Origin: an uncultured Porphyromonadaceae bacterium
Lineage (GTDB): Bacteria > Bacteroidota > Bacteroidia > Bacteroidales > Muribaculaceae
Direction of reading: 5' to 3'
Assembly (NCBI GenBank): GCA_947177685.1
Contig: CAMWVE010000012.1
Span: 1 to 64,000, forward strand
DNA: 64,000 nt
This document shows, piece after piece, positions 47,279-54,719 of the stretch (position 1 is its first letter; each line of letters starts with the position of its first letter). The notes under the pieces are model-generated. The model saw only the letters and a list, made by a program, of their open reading frames with translations. It was not told the DNA's origin and did no database searches. Position numbers and translations under genes: made by a program.

Positions 47279-48037
47279 ATGGCACTGATCAACTGTCCTG
47301 AGTGTGGACATCAGATGTCTGACACAGTAAAGAAATGCCCCAACTGTGGGTACAAACAACCCAATATATTCCAATACAAGGGCTTCAAGAATCTCTATAT
47401 TGGGTTGCTCCTTTCCGTCATATCTTTAGGTTTACTTATATTAGCAATGCCTACCATGAGTGGGTTCAGTATGAGTTCGGAAATATACCTAACGGAAGAT
47501 GACTTTTGGTACGGAATATTGGAAGTCGTGGGGTCATGTATTCTTTTTTTCTTTGGATGCAAATTTTTCAAACGATACACATCTCAAACGAACAAAATTG
47601 TACTTATATTCATCGGAATTGCAATTTTAGGAACCGCTATCAATATGCTTTGTCATGGTGTAAAGTTGAAAGATGATTACTTCTCTTACAATGAAAATAT
47701 TGAGAATAATCCAAGTGATAATTCAATCAATTCTACCATAGGAGAGTACGAGTTTGTAGATTCTGACAACGACACATGGGTTCTAATATTAAACGGAGAT
47801 GAAACAGCTAATTTACACATAAAAAACGGCAGAGAGTATTATGGAACTTGGGAAAAGTGGATTGATGAGATAGTTTGGATTCGACTTCCTTATGATGACG
47901 CGCCTAGATTGAATATAAAAGGCGATGGTCGTGAAAAAACATCTCTGTTTATAAATGATGGCTTCATCTATTTTGATGGCACAGCGTCAAAATCAAAGAA
48001 CCCACGCATGCGACTACCCATTACAAAAGTAAAATAA
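47279..48037 (+). CDS. Zinc-ribbon membrane protein of unknown function
   Basis: This 252-residue protein has an N-terminal zinc ribbon (CPECGHQMSDTVKKCPNCGY; Cys6, Cys9, Cys20, Cys23), three hydrophobic segments at about 40-60, 77-97 and 107-124, and a C-terminal domain of about 110 residues that is probably extracytoplasmic. That domain reads like a small beta-sandwich (YEFVDSDNDTWVLILNGDE, YYGTWEKWIDEIVWIRLPY). It is in one cassette with the short peptide before and the Sel1 lipoprotein after. The function is unknown; sensing or cell-surface maintenance are only guesses. Confidence 0.78.
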   Translation: MALINCPECGHQMSDTVKKCPNCGYKQPNIFQYKGFKNLYIGLLLSVISLGLLILAMPTMSGFSMSSEIYLTEDDFWYGILEVVGSCILFFFGCKFFKRYTSQTNKIVLIFIGIAILGTAINMLCHGVKLKDDYFSYNENIENNPSDNSINSTIGEYEFVDSDNDTWVLILNGDETANLHIKNGREYYGTWEKWIDEIVWIRLPYDDAPRLNIKGDGREKTSLFINDGFIYFDGTASKSKNPRMRLPITKVK

Positions 48038-48045
48038 ATTTTAAA

Positions 48046-48089
48046 GGTGTGTGGTTCCGGCAAACTATGTTTGCCGAAATCACCCACCT
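48046..48089 (+). other. Long hairpin between the cargo genes
   Basis: CGGCAAAC (48058-48065) pairs with GTTTGCCG (48069-48076) around TAT, and the outer GGTGTGTG faces CACCCACC. It covers the stretch before the Sel1 gene start and may attenuate or stabilise the transcript. Confidence 0.6.
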
Positions 48090-48106
48090 CAATACTACAA
48101 ATAAAA

Positions 48107-48874
48107 ATGAAGAAATATATCAGTTTATTGTTCTGTGTCTGCTTTGTTCTCGTTGTTGCTTGCAACTCAAAGCATACAAATAACCCAACTAAAACAGAAG
48201 ACTCCGCAGAAGCCTCTGAGTTTTATAAAAAGGGGGTTGATGCTCTTAATCAACAAAATTATGAACAAGCTTTAACACTGTTCATAAAAGCATCTGAAAT
48301 GGGAAATGCAGAAGCTATGAACGATTTGGGAGTTATGTACTCAGAAGGTATTGGAGTAGTACAAGATTATTCCAAAGCGTTTGAATGGTATAACAAAGCT
48401 GCCCAAGCAGGTTTGCCAGTTGCACAAGCAAGCCTAGGTATATGCTATCAGTTTGGAGAAGGTACAGACATAGATTTACAGAAGGCTGTTGAATGGTATA
48501 AGAAAAGTGCAGAACAAGGTGATATGAGAGGTCAATATAATCTTGGAAATTGTTATTTTTTTGGTGACGGTATTGCTGAAGATTACAGAACTGCAAATAA
48601 ATGGTATCTGAAATCAGCAGAACAAGGGTACGCAATGGCTCAATACTGTATGGGAATGTCTTACTACTTTGGAGATGGAATCAATCAAGATTATAAAGAA
48701 GCCGTAAAATGGTTTAATCTTTCTGCAGAACAAGGGTATGATAAAGCACAATATAGTTTAGGGTTATGCTATTCCAAAGGAAGAGGCATAGAACAAAATA
48801 CAGAACTGGCGTTGAAATATTATACTCTAGCAGCTAAACAAGGAAACGAGAAAGCAATAAAAGCATTAGAATGA
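48107..48874 (+). CDS. Sel1-repeat lipoprotein
   Basis: This 255-residue protein starts at the ATG at 48107. The signal ends in VVAC with lipidated Cys19. Six Sel1-like repeats of 36 residues follow (A..LG..Y..G.G...D...A..WY..AA..G pattern), for example AMNDLGVMYSEGIGVVQDYS, ASLGICYQFGEGTDIDLQKA and YSLGLCYSKGRGIEQNTELA. The solenoid serves protein binding. As a lipoprotein it probably sits in the periplasm or at the outer membrane. It is the last gene of the island cassette and has a terminator about 80 nt downstream. Its partner is unknown; the zinc-ribbon membrane protein is the obvious candidate. Confidence 0.85.
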   Translation: MKKYISLLFCVCFVLVVACNSKHTNNPTKTEDSAEASEFYKKGVDALNQQNYEQALTLFIKASEMGNAEAMNDLGVMYSEGIGVVQDYSKAFEWYNKAAQAGLPVAQASLGICYQFGEGTDIDLQKAVEWYKKSAEQGDMRGQYNLGNCYFFGDGIAEDYRTANKWYLKSAEQGYAMAQYCMGMSYYFGDGINQDYKEAVKWFNLSAEQGYDKAQYSLGLCYSKGRGIEQNTELALKYYTLAAKQGNEKAIKALE

Positions 48875-48890
48875 TAATATTCACTAAGAT

Positions 48891-49028
48891 ACAAAAGTGA
48901 ATATTGAAAAAATATCGTAATTTGCTGAAATAACGCATTATACATTATATTTAAGAGTCGTTGAGGTAAAAAACAGCCTCAACGACTTTCATTTTTATAA
49001 TAAATCAGACAAAAGTGAATATTGAAAA
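48891..49028 (+). repeat. 20-nt perfect direct repeat flanking a terminator
   Basis: ACAAAAGTGAATATTGAAAA occurs at 48891-48910 and again, identical, at 49009-49028, enclosing about 100 nt with the terminator of the cargo cassette. Confidence 0.85.
48957..48997 (+). terminator. Terminator of the cargo cassette
   Basis: GTCGTTGAGG (48957-48966) pairs perfectly with CCTCAACGAC (48977-48986), followed by a T-rich tail. Confidence 0.88.
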
Positions 49029-49063
49029 CTCTCTAACATAGCAATATATCCAGTAAAAATCAC

Positions 49064-49071
49064 TACCTTTG
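49064..49071 (+). promoter_or_regulatory. -7 box near the right end of the island
   Basis: TACCTTTG matches the consensus but no -33 is seen. Downstream are only hairpins (for example 49126-49134 with 49144-49152) and a T run, no gene, so any product would be a short RNA. Confidence 0.4.
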
Positions 49072-49150
49072 CACTATCGTAATTGAGGTACCATTTCAGA
49101 TTAATTCATTTCAAATCTCAGAAATGAAGCTAATCTACAGAATGTTAGCC

Positions 49151-49190
49151 TCAACCAGTTTTTAATAATTGTACCCTAAAAATGTACCCT
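49151..49190 (+). repeat. Right copy of the 40-nt terminal repeat
   Basis: It matches 41198-41237 in 35 of 40 positions and has the same internal layout, TTGTACCCT (49169-49177) and ATGTACCCT (49182-49190). It lies about 53 nt inside the proposed right core. Confidence 0.7.
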
Positions 49191-49242
49191 GCCAATGATT
49201 AGAACAGCATATAGTCCGGATAATCAACACTTCCATATTACC

Positions 49243-49254
49243 GAGTGGGAGTAA
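49243..49254 (+). other. Proposed right attachment core (guaA-end copy)
   Basis: GAGTGGGAGTAA repeats the guaA end (41092-41103) with one difference; in frame it reads EWE-stop. The AT-rich composition changes to chromosomal sequence shortly after it. Confidence 0.55.
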
Positions 49255-49309
49255 CCTCCCTCTTGAAAATTTCAGCGACACCATCAGAGCGATAGAAGAG
49301 TGTTAAAAA

Positions 49310-49340
49310 TTTGTAAGTAAGAAATTTTTTATTAATTTTG
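49310..49340 (+). promoter_or_regulatory. Promoter of the fimbrial operon
   Basis: TTTG (49310-49313), 19 nt, TAATTTTG (49333-49340): full consensus, about 55 nt outside the proposed island end. The predicted leader is about 35 nt. Confidence 0.8.
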
Positions 49341-49381
49341 CGCTTACAAACTTTCATGCTAACCAATCGCTCAAGTTCTCC

Positions 49382-50074
49382 ATGCGTTTCCATCGACTGA
49401 TGACATCCAAAACGTTAGCCCGGCTTGTCAACATCTATCTGATGTTGGCAGTCCTGTGCGTGTTGTCGTTTGCTGCGTCGGCTCAGGAAACGGCTCAGGA
49501 AAAGAAACCGCTCTATGTAGGCGTGAAAACCAACATGCTCTACGATGCGGCACTGGTGCCCAACATAGGCGCCGAGTTCTATGCCGGTCGTAACATCACG
49601 GTTGGCATAGACTGGATGTATGCGTGGTGGAGCAAAAAGAACCGCAGCCGCTACTGGCGCATCTATGGCGGTGACATCAATGCGCGATACTGGTTCGGAT
49701 CCGCTGCCAAGGAGAAACCTCTGAGCGGACATCATGCCGGAGTGTATGCCGGTTTGTTTACTTTCGACTTTGAATGGGGCGGAACCGCCTACATGGGTGG
49801 TAGCCCCGGACATAACCTCTGGAAGCGCCCCATGGTCAATGTGGGCTTGGAATATGGTTACTCATTGCCCGTAGCCCGTCATCTGAACATTGATTTCACC
49901 ATTGGGGTGGGATATATAGGAGGCACAGTGGAGAAATTCAGTCCCGCTGATGGTACCTATGTCTGGGAGTCGACAACGCATCGCTCATGGATAGGTCCGT
50001 CAAAGGCTGAAGTGTCGCTCGTGTGGCTCTTGGGAAACGGTAATGTCAATGCAGGGAAAGGAGGCAGGAAGTGA
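49382..50074 (+). CDS. DUF3575 domain-containing outer membrane protein
   Basis: This 230-residue protein has a signal peptide ending at ASAQ and a small beta-barrel-like body: VGVKTNMLYDAALVPNIGAE, GRNITVGIDWMYAWW, DINARYWFG, GVYAGLFTFDFEWGG and NVGLEYGYSLPV. This is the DUF3575 pattern of Bacteroidales. Such genes stand before DUF5119 and fimbrillin genes in fimbrial loci, as here. The exact role in assembly is not known. Its stop overlaps the next start (GTGA), so the two are coupled. Confidence 0.88.
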   Translation: MRFHRLMTSKTLARLVNIYLMLAVLCVLSFAASAQETAQEKKPLYVGVKTNMLYDAALVPNIGAEFYAGRNITVGIDWMYAWWSKKNRSRYWRIYGGDINARYWFGSAAKEKPLSGHHAGVYAGLFTFDFEWGGTAYMGGSPGHNLWKRPMVNVGLEYGYSLPVARHLNIDFTIGVGYIGGTVEKFSPADGTYVWESTTHRSWIGPSKAEVSLVWLLGNGNVNAGKGGRK

Positions 50075-51063
50075 ACCGTAGTGGCATCGTGCGCCTGTTT
50101 GTGTGTGCGGTTTTGGTGCTGTTGACCGCCGCCTGCAACCATCGTGAGTTCGATTATCAGCTGCCGTCGGCGCGTGTGCCGGTGGTGGTGGAATTCAACT
50201 GGGAACTGGATCAGGATGCCGCCCCTGAAGGTATGACGGTCTATTTCTACCGTTCCGGCTCCAGCCGTGCCATTGCTTACGATTTCAACGGTAGGGATGG
50301 AGGCTCGCTGACACTGCTTCCGGGCACATACAGTGCCATTTGCCATAACAATGATTCTGATGTGCACGGATTCGTGGGCTATCACTCTTTCGACGAATTC
50401 GGTCTGCGCCTTAACGACCATCGCACTGCCGGCAACGCCCAGAGCTTCCCCGCTCAAAGGGCTGACGGGGTGGATGAGCGCATAGCCTACACTCCTGACC
50501 TGATGTGGGTTTCGAGCATACCTGTGTTCGTTATTGAACCGTCAGATAACCCCGATGTGAAAAGCCGCACTCCGGTGGTACTCCGGTTCGATATGCAGCC
50601 GGTGGTCCACCATTACACCGTGCATATCACCAATCCTATTAATTTCAACAAGTCTGTGGAGGTGCATGCCACAATATCGGGCATGGCATCTACGGTGCAT
50701 CCCGGCAAGGCTGTCACCGGCGATGAAACCGTGACCCACCACTTCACCATGCAGCCCACATCGGACGGTAATCTTCGCGCTGACTTCCTTACCTTCGGGC
50801 ACTGCGGCGGCAATCCGCTGTCATCTCGTGGAAGTGACGATGAGAAGGAACTGCACATATTGTCCGTGTACGCCACCATGCCTGACGGCAAGGAGTGGAC
50901 ATCGGTTCACGATGTCACCACGCAACTCCACTCCTCTGTTTCTCTTGACTGCGTGGTGCGTCTCGACTCCGTGTCTTTCCCACAACATACAGGTAGCGGA
51001 GGAGGATGGGCACCCTCGGTTGATGACTGGGGAGGTGGTCACCGTGAGCCTATTGGGATGTAA
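50071..51063 (+). CDS. DUF5119 fimbrial lipoprotein
   Basis: This 330-residue protein starts at a GTG that overlaps the preceding stop. The signal ends in LTAAC with Cys22. The body has a beta-sandwich composition and the family pieces RVPVVVEFNWELD, APEGMTVYFYRSG and LLPGTYSAICHNND. DUF5119 proteins resemble Mfa2/FimB anchor proteins and are found beside fimbrillins. An anchor or accessory pilin role at the cell surface is likely. It is the second gene of the three-gene operon. Confidence 0.88.
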   Translation: MNRSGIVRLFVCAVLVLLTAACNHREFDYQLPSARVPVVVEFNWELDQDAAPEGMTVYFYRSGSSRAIAYDFNGRDGGSLTLLPGTYSAICHNNDSDVHGFVGYHSFDEFGLRLNDHRTAGNAQSFPAQRADGVDERIAYTPDLMWVSSIPVFVIEPSDNPDVKSRTPVVLRFDMQPVVHHYTVHITNPINFNKSVEVHATISGMASTVHPGKAVTGDETVTHHFTMQPTSDGNLRADFLTFGHCGGNPLSSRGSDDEKELHILSVYATMPDGKEWTSVHDVTTQLHSSVSLDCVVRLDSVSFPQHTGSGGGWAPSVDDWGGGHREPIGM

Positions 51064-51125
51064 ATATTTGACAATAACACATATAACTTAATTAATCACA
51101 TTTTAATCACTAATTAACAACATCA

Positions 51126-52457
51126 ATGAAAAAAGCTTTATTTTTTGCAGGGATCGCAGCGATGACTCTGGCATCATGCTCTCAGGAAGAGGTGTTGAAA
51201 GTAAACACCGGTAATGCGGACGACAATCTGGTTTCATTCCGTGTTCGTTCACGCAATGCTGCCCGTTCAGTTGAGTACAACACTGAAAATCTTCAGGATT
51301 TTAAAGTTTTCGGCTACATAGGCTGGCCCGATGAAGCTTATGAGAATGGCGCTGATAACCTCGTTCCCTTCTTCAAGGGTGGTCTGGCAGAAACCTTCAC
51401 CCGCGGCGAGGATGGCATCTTTACCTCTGCTACTCCTTATTATTATCCCGGCGACGGTTCTATGCTCTACTTCGCAGCATTCGCTCCCACCACACTTGAC
51501 CCCGTGCCCACCCCTTATGGCGGCTTCAAGATTGACGAGTACACCGTAAACGCTGACATCACCAAGCAGGAAGATATTATTCTGGCTGAGACTATCAGCG
51601 ACTCTGAAAGCGCTGCAGCCGATAATGAAATCACATTCCGTCACGCCCTTTCTAAAGTCTACATCTCAGAGCTCCGTTGCAGCAACGAAAACCTTAAGAT
51701 TGAAGTTGTAGGTGTGAAATTCGGTAACATCGATGCAGCAGGTGAACTCCTGTTCTGCGGTGAGAAGGCTTTCAGTCATGAAGGTCAGAATGAAGTGTTT
51801 GGAGAAGATGGTTACATTGCTGACGGTGACGGTCGTATTTTCTGGAAACCTGCCGGCGAGCAGACAAGCTCTTTTGTATATCTGCTTGACGCTCCCGTGG
51901 TTCTCGACAAGGATAACACCTCGGCAGCAATCATGAGCGGTGACGATGCAGCGACTGAAAACGCTACTCATAAAGAAGCTTTCATGATGATTCCTCAGCA
52001 GCTCAAGGCTACTCTCGAAGAGAATGAAGAAGGAACTGAAATTCAGAAATTCTACGAAACTGACTCATATATCGCATTCCTGATCCGTGTCACCACCGTA
52101 AGCAACGACAAAGTTATCTATCCCTTCGCTGAAGGTGTGACAAATATCACAGAGGAAATCGGTGGCGTTAAATACGCATGGGCTGCATTCCCCGTTGCAT
52201 CTCTCTGGGCACCCGGACTTTATGTAGATTATCTGGTGGATTTCTCTAAAGGTGTGGGCTTTGTAGCTCCCGGTGCTGAGGACCATGTTCTCAAACCCAT
52301 CCTCGGAACCGAAGTAACCTTCACAGTGTCTGTTGGTACCAGCGGAACCAACGGCTGGAACCAAGGTGGTCTTGAATCCATCGAACATGACAACACCGTC
52401 AGAGTTGACATTGCTGACGATGAAGATCCCTTCCCTGATGATAATGAAGGTGAGTAA
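51126..52457 (+). CDS. Fimbrillin family protein
   Basis: This 443-residue protein has a lipoprotein signal (TLASC, Cys18) and the fimbrillin layout: an N-terminal region to be removed on assembly, TPYYYPGDGSMLYFAAFAPT, the ITFRHALSKVYI strand that marks the family, and a C-terminal strand region (TEVTFTVSVGTSGTNGWNQG). Such proteins polymerise into fimbriae after lipoprotein export and proteolytic activation. It is the third gene of the operon with DUF3575 and DUF5119, and a strong terminator follows. Confidence 0.9.
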   Translation: MKKALFFAGIAAMTLASCSQEEVLKVNTGNADDNLVSFRVRSRNAARSVEYNTENLQDFKVFGYIGWPDEAYENGADNLVPFFKGGLAETFTRGEDGIFTSATPYYYPGDGSMLYFAAFAPTTLDPVPTPYGGFKIDEYTVNADITKQEDIILAETISDSESAAADNEITFRHALSKVYISELRCSNENLKIEVVGVKFGNIDAAGELLFCGEKAFSHEGQNEVFGEDGYIADGDGRIFWKPAGEQTSSFVYLLDAPVVLDKDNTSAAIMSGDDAATENATHKEAFMMIPQQLKATLEENEEGTEIQKFYETDSYIAFLIRVTTVSNDKVIYPFAEGVTNITEEIGGVKYAWAAFPVASLWAPGLYVDYLVDFSKGVGFVAPGAEDHVLKPILGTEVTFTVSVGTSGTNGWNQGGLESIEHDNTVRVDIADDEDPFPDDNEGE

Positions 52458-52542
52458 AACCCCTGATACTTTGTAATCAATGCTCTGATATGCGAATCAC
52501 AACGCCGTGATTCCTCTCCATCAGAGGCATGAATAAGCTAAC

Positions 52543-52576
52543 GAAGCTGCCTAACAAGTTTTAGGCAGCTTCTTTT
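52543..52576 (+). terminator. Terminator of the fimbrial operon
   Basis: GAAGCTGCCTAA (52543-52554) pairs perfectly with TTAGGCAGCTTC (52561-52572), followed by TTTT. Confidence 0.9.
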
Positions 52577-52713
52577 ATATTGCAATAACTGACAATGCGT
52601 TGTGGAGCGGACATCGCGCAGCGCTTGCGAAGTAAGAACTCTCCGGATTCCGCCATATATGTCATAAAGCCTAATAATAAAACATTCATCCGAGCAGAAA
52701 AATTTATAATATA

Positions 52714-52746
52714 TTTCCATATATGGAAACTTTTTTTATATCTTTG
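52714..52746 (+). promoter_or_regulatory. Operator palindrome and -7 box of the toxin-antitoxin operon
   Basis: TTTCCATATATGGAAA (52714-52729) is a perfect 16-bp palindrome, and TATCTTTG (52739-52746) is a consensus -7 box 9 nt further on. The palindrome covers the promoter, as expected for autorepression by a HigA-type antitoxin. No separate TTTG -33 box is seen; it would overlap the palindrome. Confidence 0.7.
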
Positions 52747-52806
52747 TGTCGAAAATATGGGTCACGAGCAAAACCCGGAAAATTGTTTATCCCGAATGTG
52801 CCTTTT

Positions 52807-52884
52807 GTAGGGACGCACCGTGGTGCGTCCGCTGTAAAGTCAAAAAACTATCCTATATCGGACGCTCCACGAAGCGTCCCTACG
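52807..52884. repeat. Inverted pair of palindromic REP-like units
   Basis: The unit at 52859-52884 is the standard form. That at 52807-52831 is the same unit on the opposite strand with stem GGACGCACC/GGTGCGTCC. The T:A pair in the stem has become A:T, so pairing is kept by two changes. Both lie in the leader of the toxin gene. The rest of 52577-52943 shows no gene. Confidence 0.85.
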
Positions 52885-52943
52885 GGGAGAGGGAATAACC
52901 TGACAACTTCCATTTGCAATGATCCCAAAAAGTAGTCATCATA

Positions 52944-53285
52944 ATGGGTGAGCGAGATAAATTCAAAGTATTAATATCAGAAGAAGTCGATAAGTTTCTC
53001 CAAACGGTTTCTCCAAAGGCGAAAGCAAAAATTTTTTATAATATAAATCTTGTTGCCGCCGGTAGAATGGATAAAGAGATATTTAAGAAGCTTGAGGGTA
53101 CTGACATTTGGGAATTCAGAACCATGTTTGCCGGTTTAGCTTACAGGTTATTGGCATTTTTTGATAGTAGAGAGCATGCGTTAATCATTACAACTCATGG
53201 ATTTATAAAAAAGACGCAGAAAACTCCCCAAAAAGAGATTGACAGGGCAAAAGCAATTAGAACAGAATATTTTTCTCAAAAGTAA
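52944..53285 (+). CDS. higB: HigB-type toxin (RelE/ParE superfamily, Gp49-like)
   Basis: This 113-residue basic protein has the RelE-fold layout of phage-derived Gp49/HigB toxins: FLQTVSPKAKAKIFYNINL helices, FKKLEGTDIWEFRTMFAGLAYRLLAFF beta core and LIITTHGFIKKTQKTPQKEIDRA at the C-terminus. The family cuts mRNA at the ribosome. The toxin gene comes first and the antitoxin starts 1 nt after its stop, the typical reversed order of higBA. The symbol is by family. The operon lies behind a palindromic operator and two palindromic repeats. Confidence 0.88.
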   Translation: MGERDKFKVLISEEVDKFLQTVSPKAKAKIFYNINLVAAGRMDKEIFKKLEGTDIWEFRTMFAGLAYRLLAFFDSREHALIITTHGFIKKTQKTPQKEIDRAKAIRTEYFSQK

Positions 53286-53286
53286 T

Positions 53287-53616
53287 ATGGCGATGAAATT
53301 TTACACCTTGGAAGAAATGACTGACAAGCACATAGGCAAGCGGGGCACTCCGGAACGAGAGAGCTTCGAAGCTGATGTGGAAGCGGCATTAATCGGTGCG
53401 TCAATAAAAGCTGCACGAAAGGCACAGAATATGACTCAGAAAGAGCTTGGAGAGAAAGTTGGAGTGCAGACGGCACAGATTTCTAAAATTGAAAGTGGCA
53501 GAAACCTCACTATTGCTACGATTGTGAGAGTTCTTAAGGCTCTCGGGCTATCTGCAGAATTTTCTATAAAGGGTCTTGCTCCGGTCCATTTAGGCGTTGG
53601 AGCCGACATTGATTGA
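53287..53616 (+). CDS. higA: HigA-type antitoxin, XRE helix-turn-helix
   Basis: This 109-residue protein starts at the ATG at 53287, 1 nt after the toxin stop; a longer frame would overlap the toxin gene. The helix-turn-helix lies at about 38-92 (AARKAQNMTQKELGEKVGV, TAQISKIESGRNLTIATIVR). The N-terminal 35 residues probably contact the toxin. It should neutralise the toxin and repress the operon through the palindrome at 52714-52729. Confidence 0.9.
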   Translation: MAMKFYTLEEMTDKHIGKRGTPERESFEADVEAALIGASIKAARKAQNMTQKELGEKVGVQTAQISKIESGRNLTIATIVRVLKALGLSAEFSIKGLAPVHLGVGADID

Positions 53617-53630
53617 CTGGAAACGTGTTG

Positions 53631-54719
53631 TCACCCGAGCAGGGCGTTCACCTTTTCGAGTATCATCTGGGGGGTGATGCCGTTGAGGCATAGGTAGTCG
53701 CCACGGTAGCACGGCTTGTCGCCGAAAACCGAACAGGGTCGGCAGGTCAGCGGTAGCTGAACCGTGTTGCGCTCCTCCTGATGCCACCCGATGAAACCGC
53801 AGAAAGGGTGGGTGGCGCCCCACACGCTGACAACCGGAAGGTTGACCAGTGAGGCAAGGTGCATGTTGCCTGAATCCATCGAAATCATCACATCGCAGTG
53901 GCTCATGATGGCAAGCTCAGTGGGAAAGCCCGATTTGCGCCCTGCCAGCGATATGCACCCCGGATATCTTTCGGTCCAGTTGTTGAGGATAGCCTCTTCC
54001 TCGGCTCCTCCGCCGAAGAAGATAAGGCGGTTGCGGGGGTCGGCTGAGAGTGAGGCTACAACTTTCTCCATCAGTTCAGGCGGATAGATTTTGCCACGAT
54101 GGGCTGCGAATGGTGCTATGGCTATGCGGCGCACACCTTCTGTTAGCGGCTCAATGAAATCGGGGAGCATCTGCTGTGGTGCGCTCCCTTTGCCGAATAG
54201 TCCGTCGAAGCGCGGTTCAAGCGGCAGACCGAAGGAGTAGAACACTTCGCGGTAGCGTGCGCGCGAGGTGATCATGGGGAGCATGATTTTGTTGCGCTTG
54301 CGGGTCAGGGCGCGTTTGCCACTACGCCCTTTGTTGATTATGCGGACAGGTATTCCCCGCAGGCGGCAGAAAAAACGGAACAGTTTGGTGCGGATCACGT
54401 CGTGCAGGTCCACGAACGCATCGAACCGGTATTCCTTGTAAAGGTCGTTGAAAAGGTGCCACATGGCGGTGACACCCTTGTATTTTTTCTTAAGGTCAAC
54501 CCCTATGGGTATTAGATTGTCGGGGTGATTGATGAACAGTGCGGTCAGCGGCGGACGGGTGATGAAATAGAAGGTGACATCGGGGTAGCACCGGGCAGCA
54601 CTGTAAAGCACAGGTATGACCATCGCTACGTCGCCCAAGGCTGAGAAACGCGCCACCATCACCCGCTTCAGACCGCGCGGGTTGCTGTTTTTTGCCGTGT
54701 TGCTATTTCTTTCCGCCAT
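53631..54719 (-). CDS. Glycosyltransferase family 9 (heptosyltransferase-like)
   Basis: This 362-residue GT-B enzyme has the family pieces RVMVARFSALGDVAMVIPVL at the N-terminus, IAIAPFAAHRGKIYP in the donor domain, SHCDVMISMDSGNMHLASLV and VSVWGATHPFCGF. It probably adds a sugar to the LPS core; the donor may be ADP-heptose, but this cannot be settled here. Its start overlaps the end of the DUF4254 gene by 17 nt. It is last in the operon lrp-DUF4254-GT9. Confidence 0.9.
   Translation of the reverse strand: MAERNSNTAKNSNPRGLKRVMVARFSALGDVAMVIPVLYSAARCYPDVTFYFITRPPLTALFINHPDNLIPIGVDLKKKYKGVTAMWHLFNDLYKEYRFDAFVDLHDVIRTKLFRFFCRLRGIPVRIINKGRSGKRALTRKRNKIMLPMITSRARYREVFYSFGLPLEPRFDGLFGKGSAPQQMLPDFIEPLTEGVRRIAIAPFAAHRGKIYPPELMEKVVASLSADPRNRLIFFGGGAEEEAILNNWTERYPGCISLAGRKSGFPTELAIMSHCDVMISMDSGNMHLASLVNLPVVSVWGATHPFCGFIGWHQEERNTVQLPLTCRPCSVFGDKPCYRGDYLCLNGITPQMILEKVNALLG

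Larger units (their letters stand above)
41092..49254. mobile_element. Integrative element inserted at the guaA 3' end
   Basis: This stretch of about 8.2 kb is visibly more AT rich than both flanks. It is bounded by GAGTGGGAATAA (41092-41103, the guaA end) and GAGTGGGAGTAA (49243-49254). Just inside each end lies a 40-nt imperfect direct repeat containing TTGTACCCT-type motifs. It encodes a tyrosine integrase next to the guaA junction, a ParB-like protein, a winged-helix candidate replication initiator, DUF2693, a second recombinase and a cargo cassette. The 3' end of guaA is a known target of genomic islands, for example SaPIbov1 in Staphylococcus. No relaxase, coupling protein or capsid gene is present, so it is a mobilisable or satellite-like element by inference. 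Exact ends are not proven. Confidence 0.75.
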
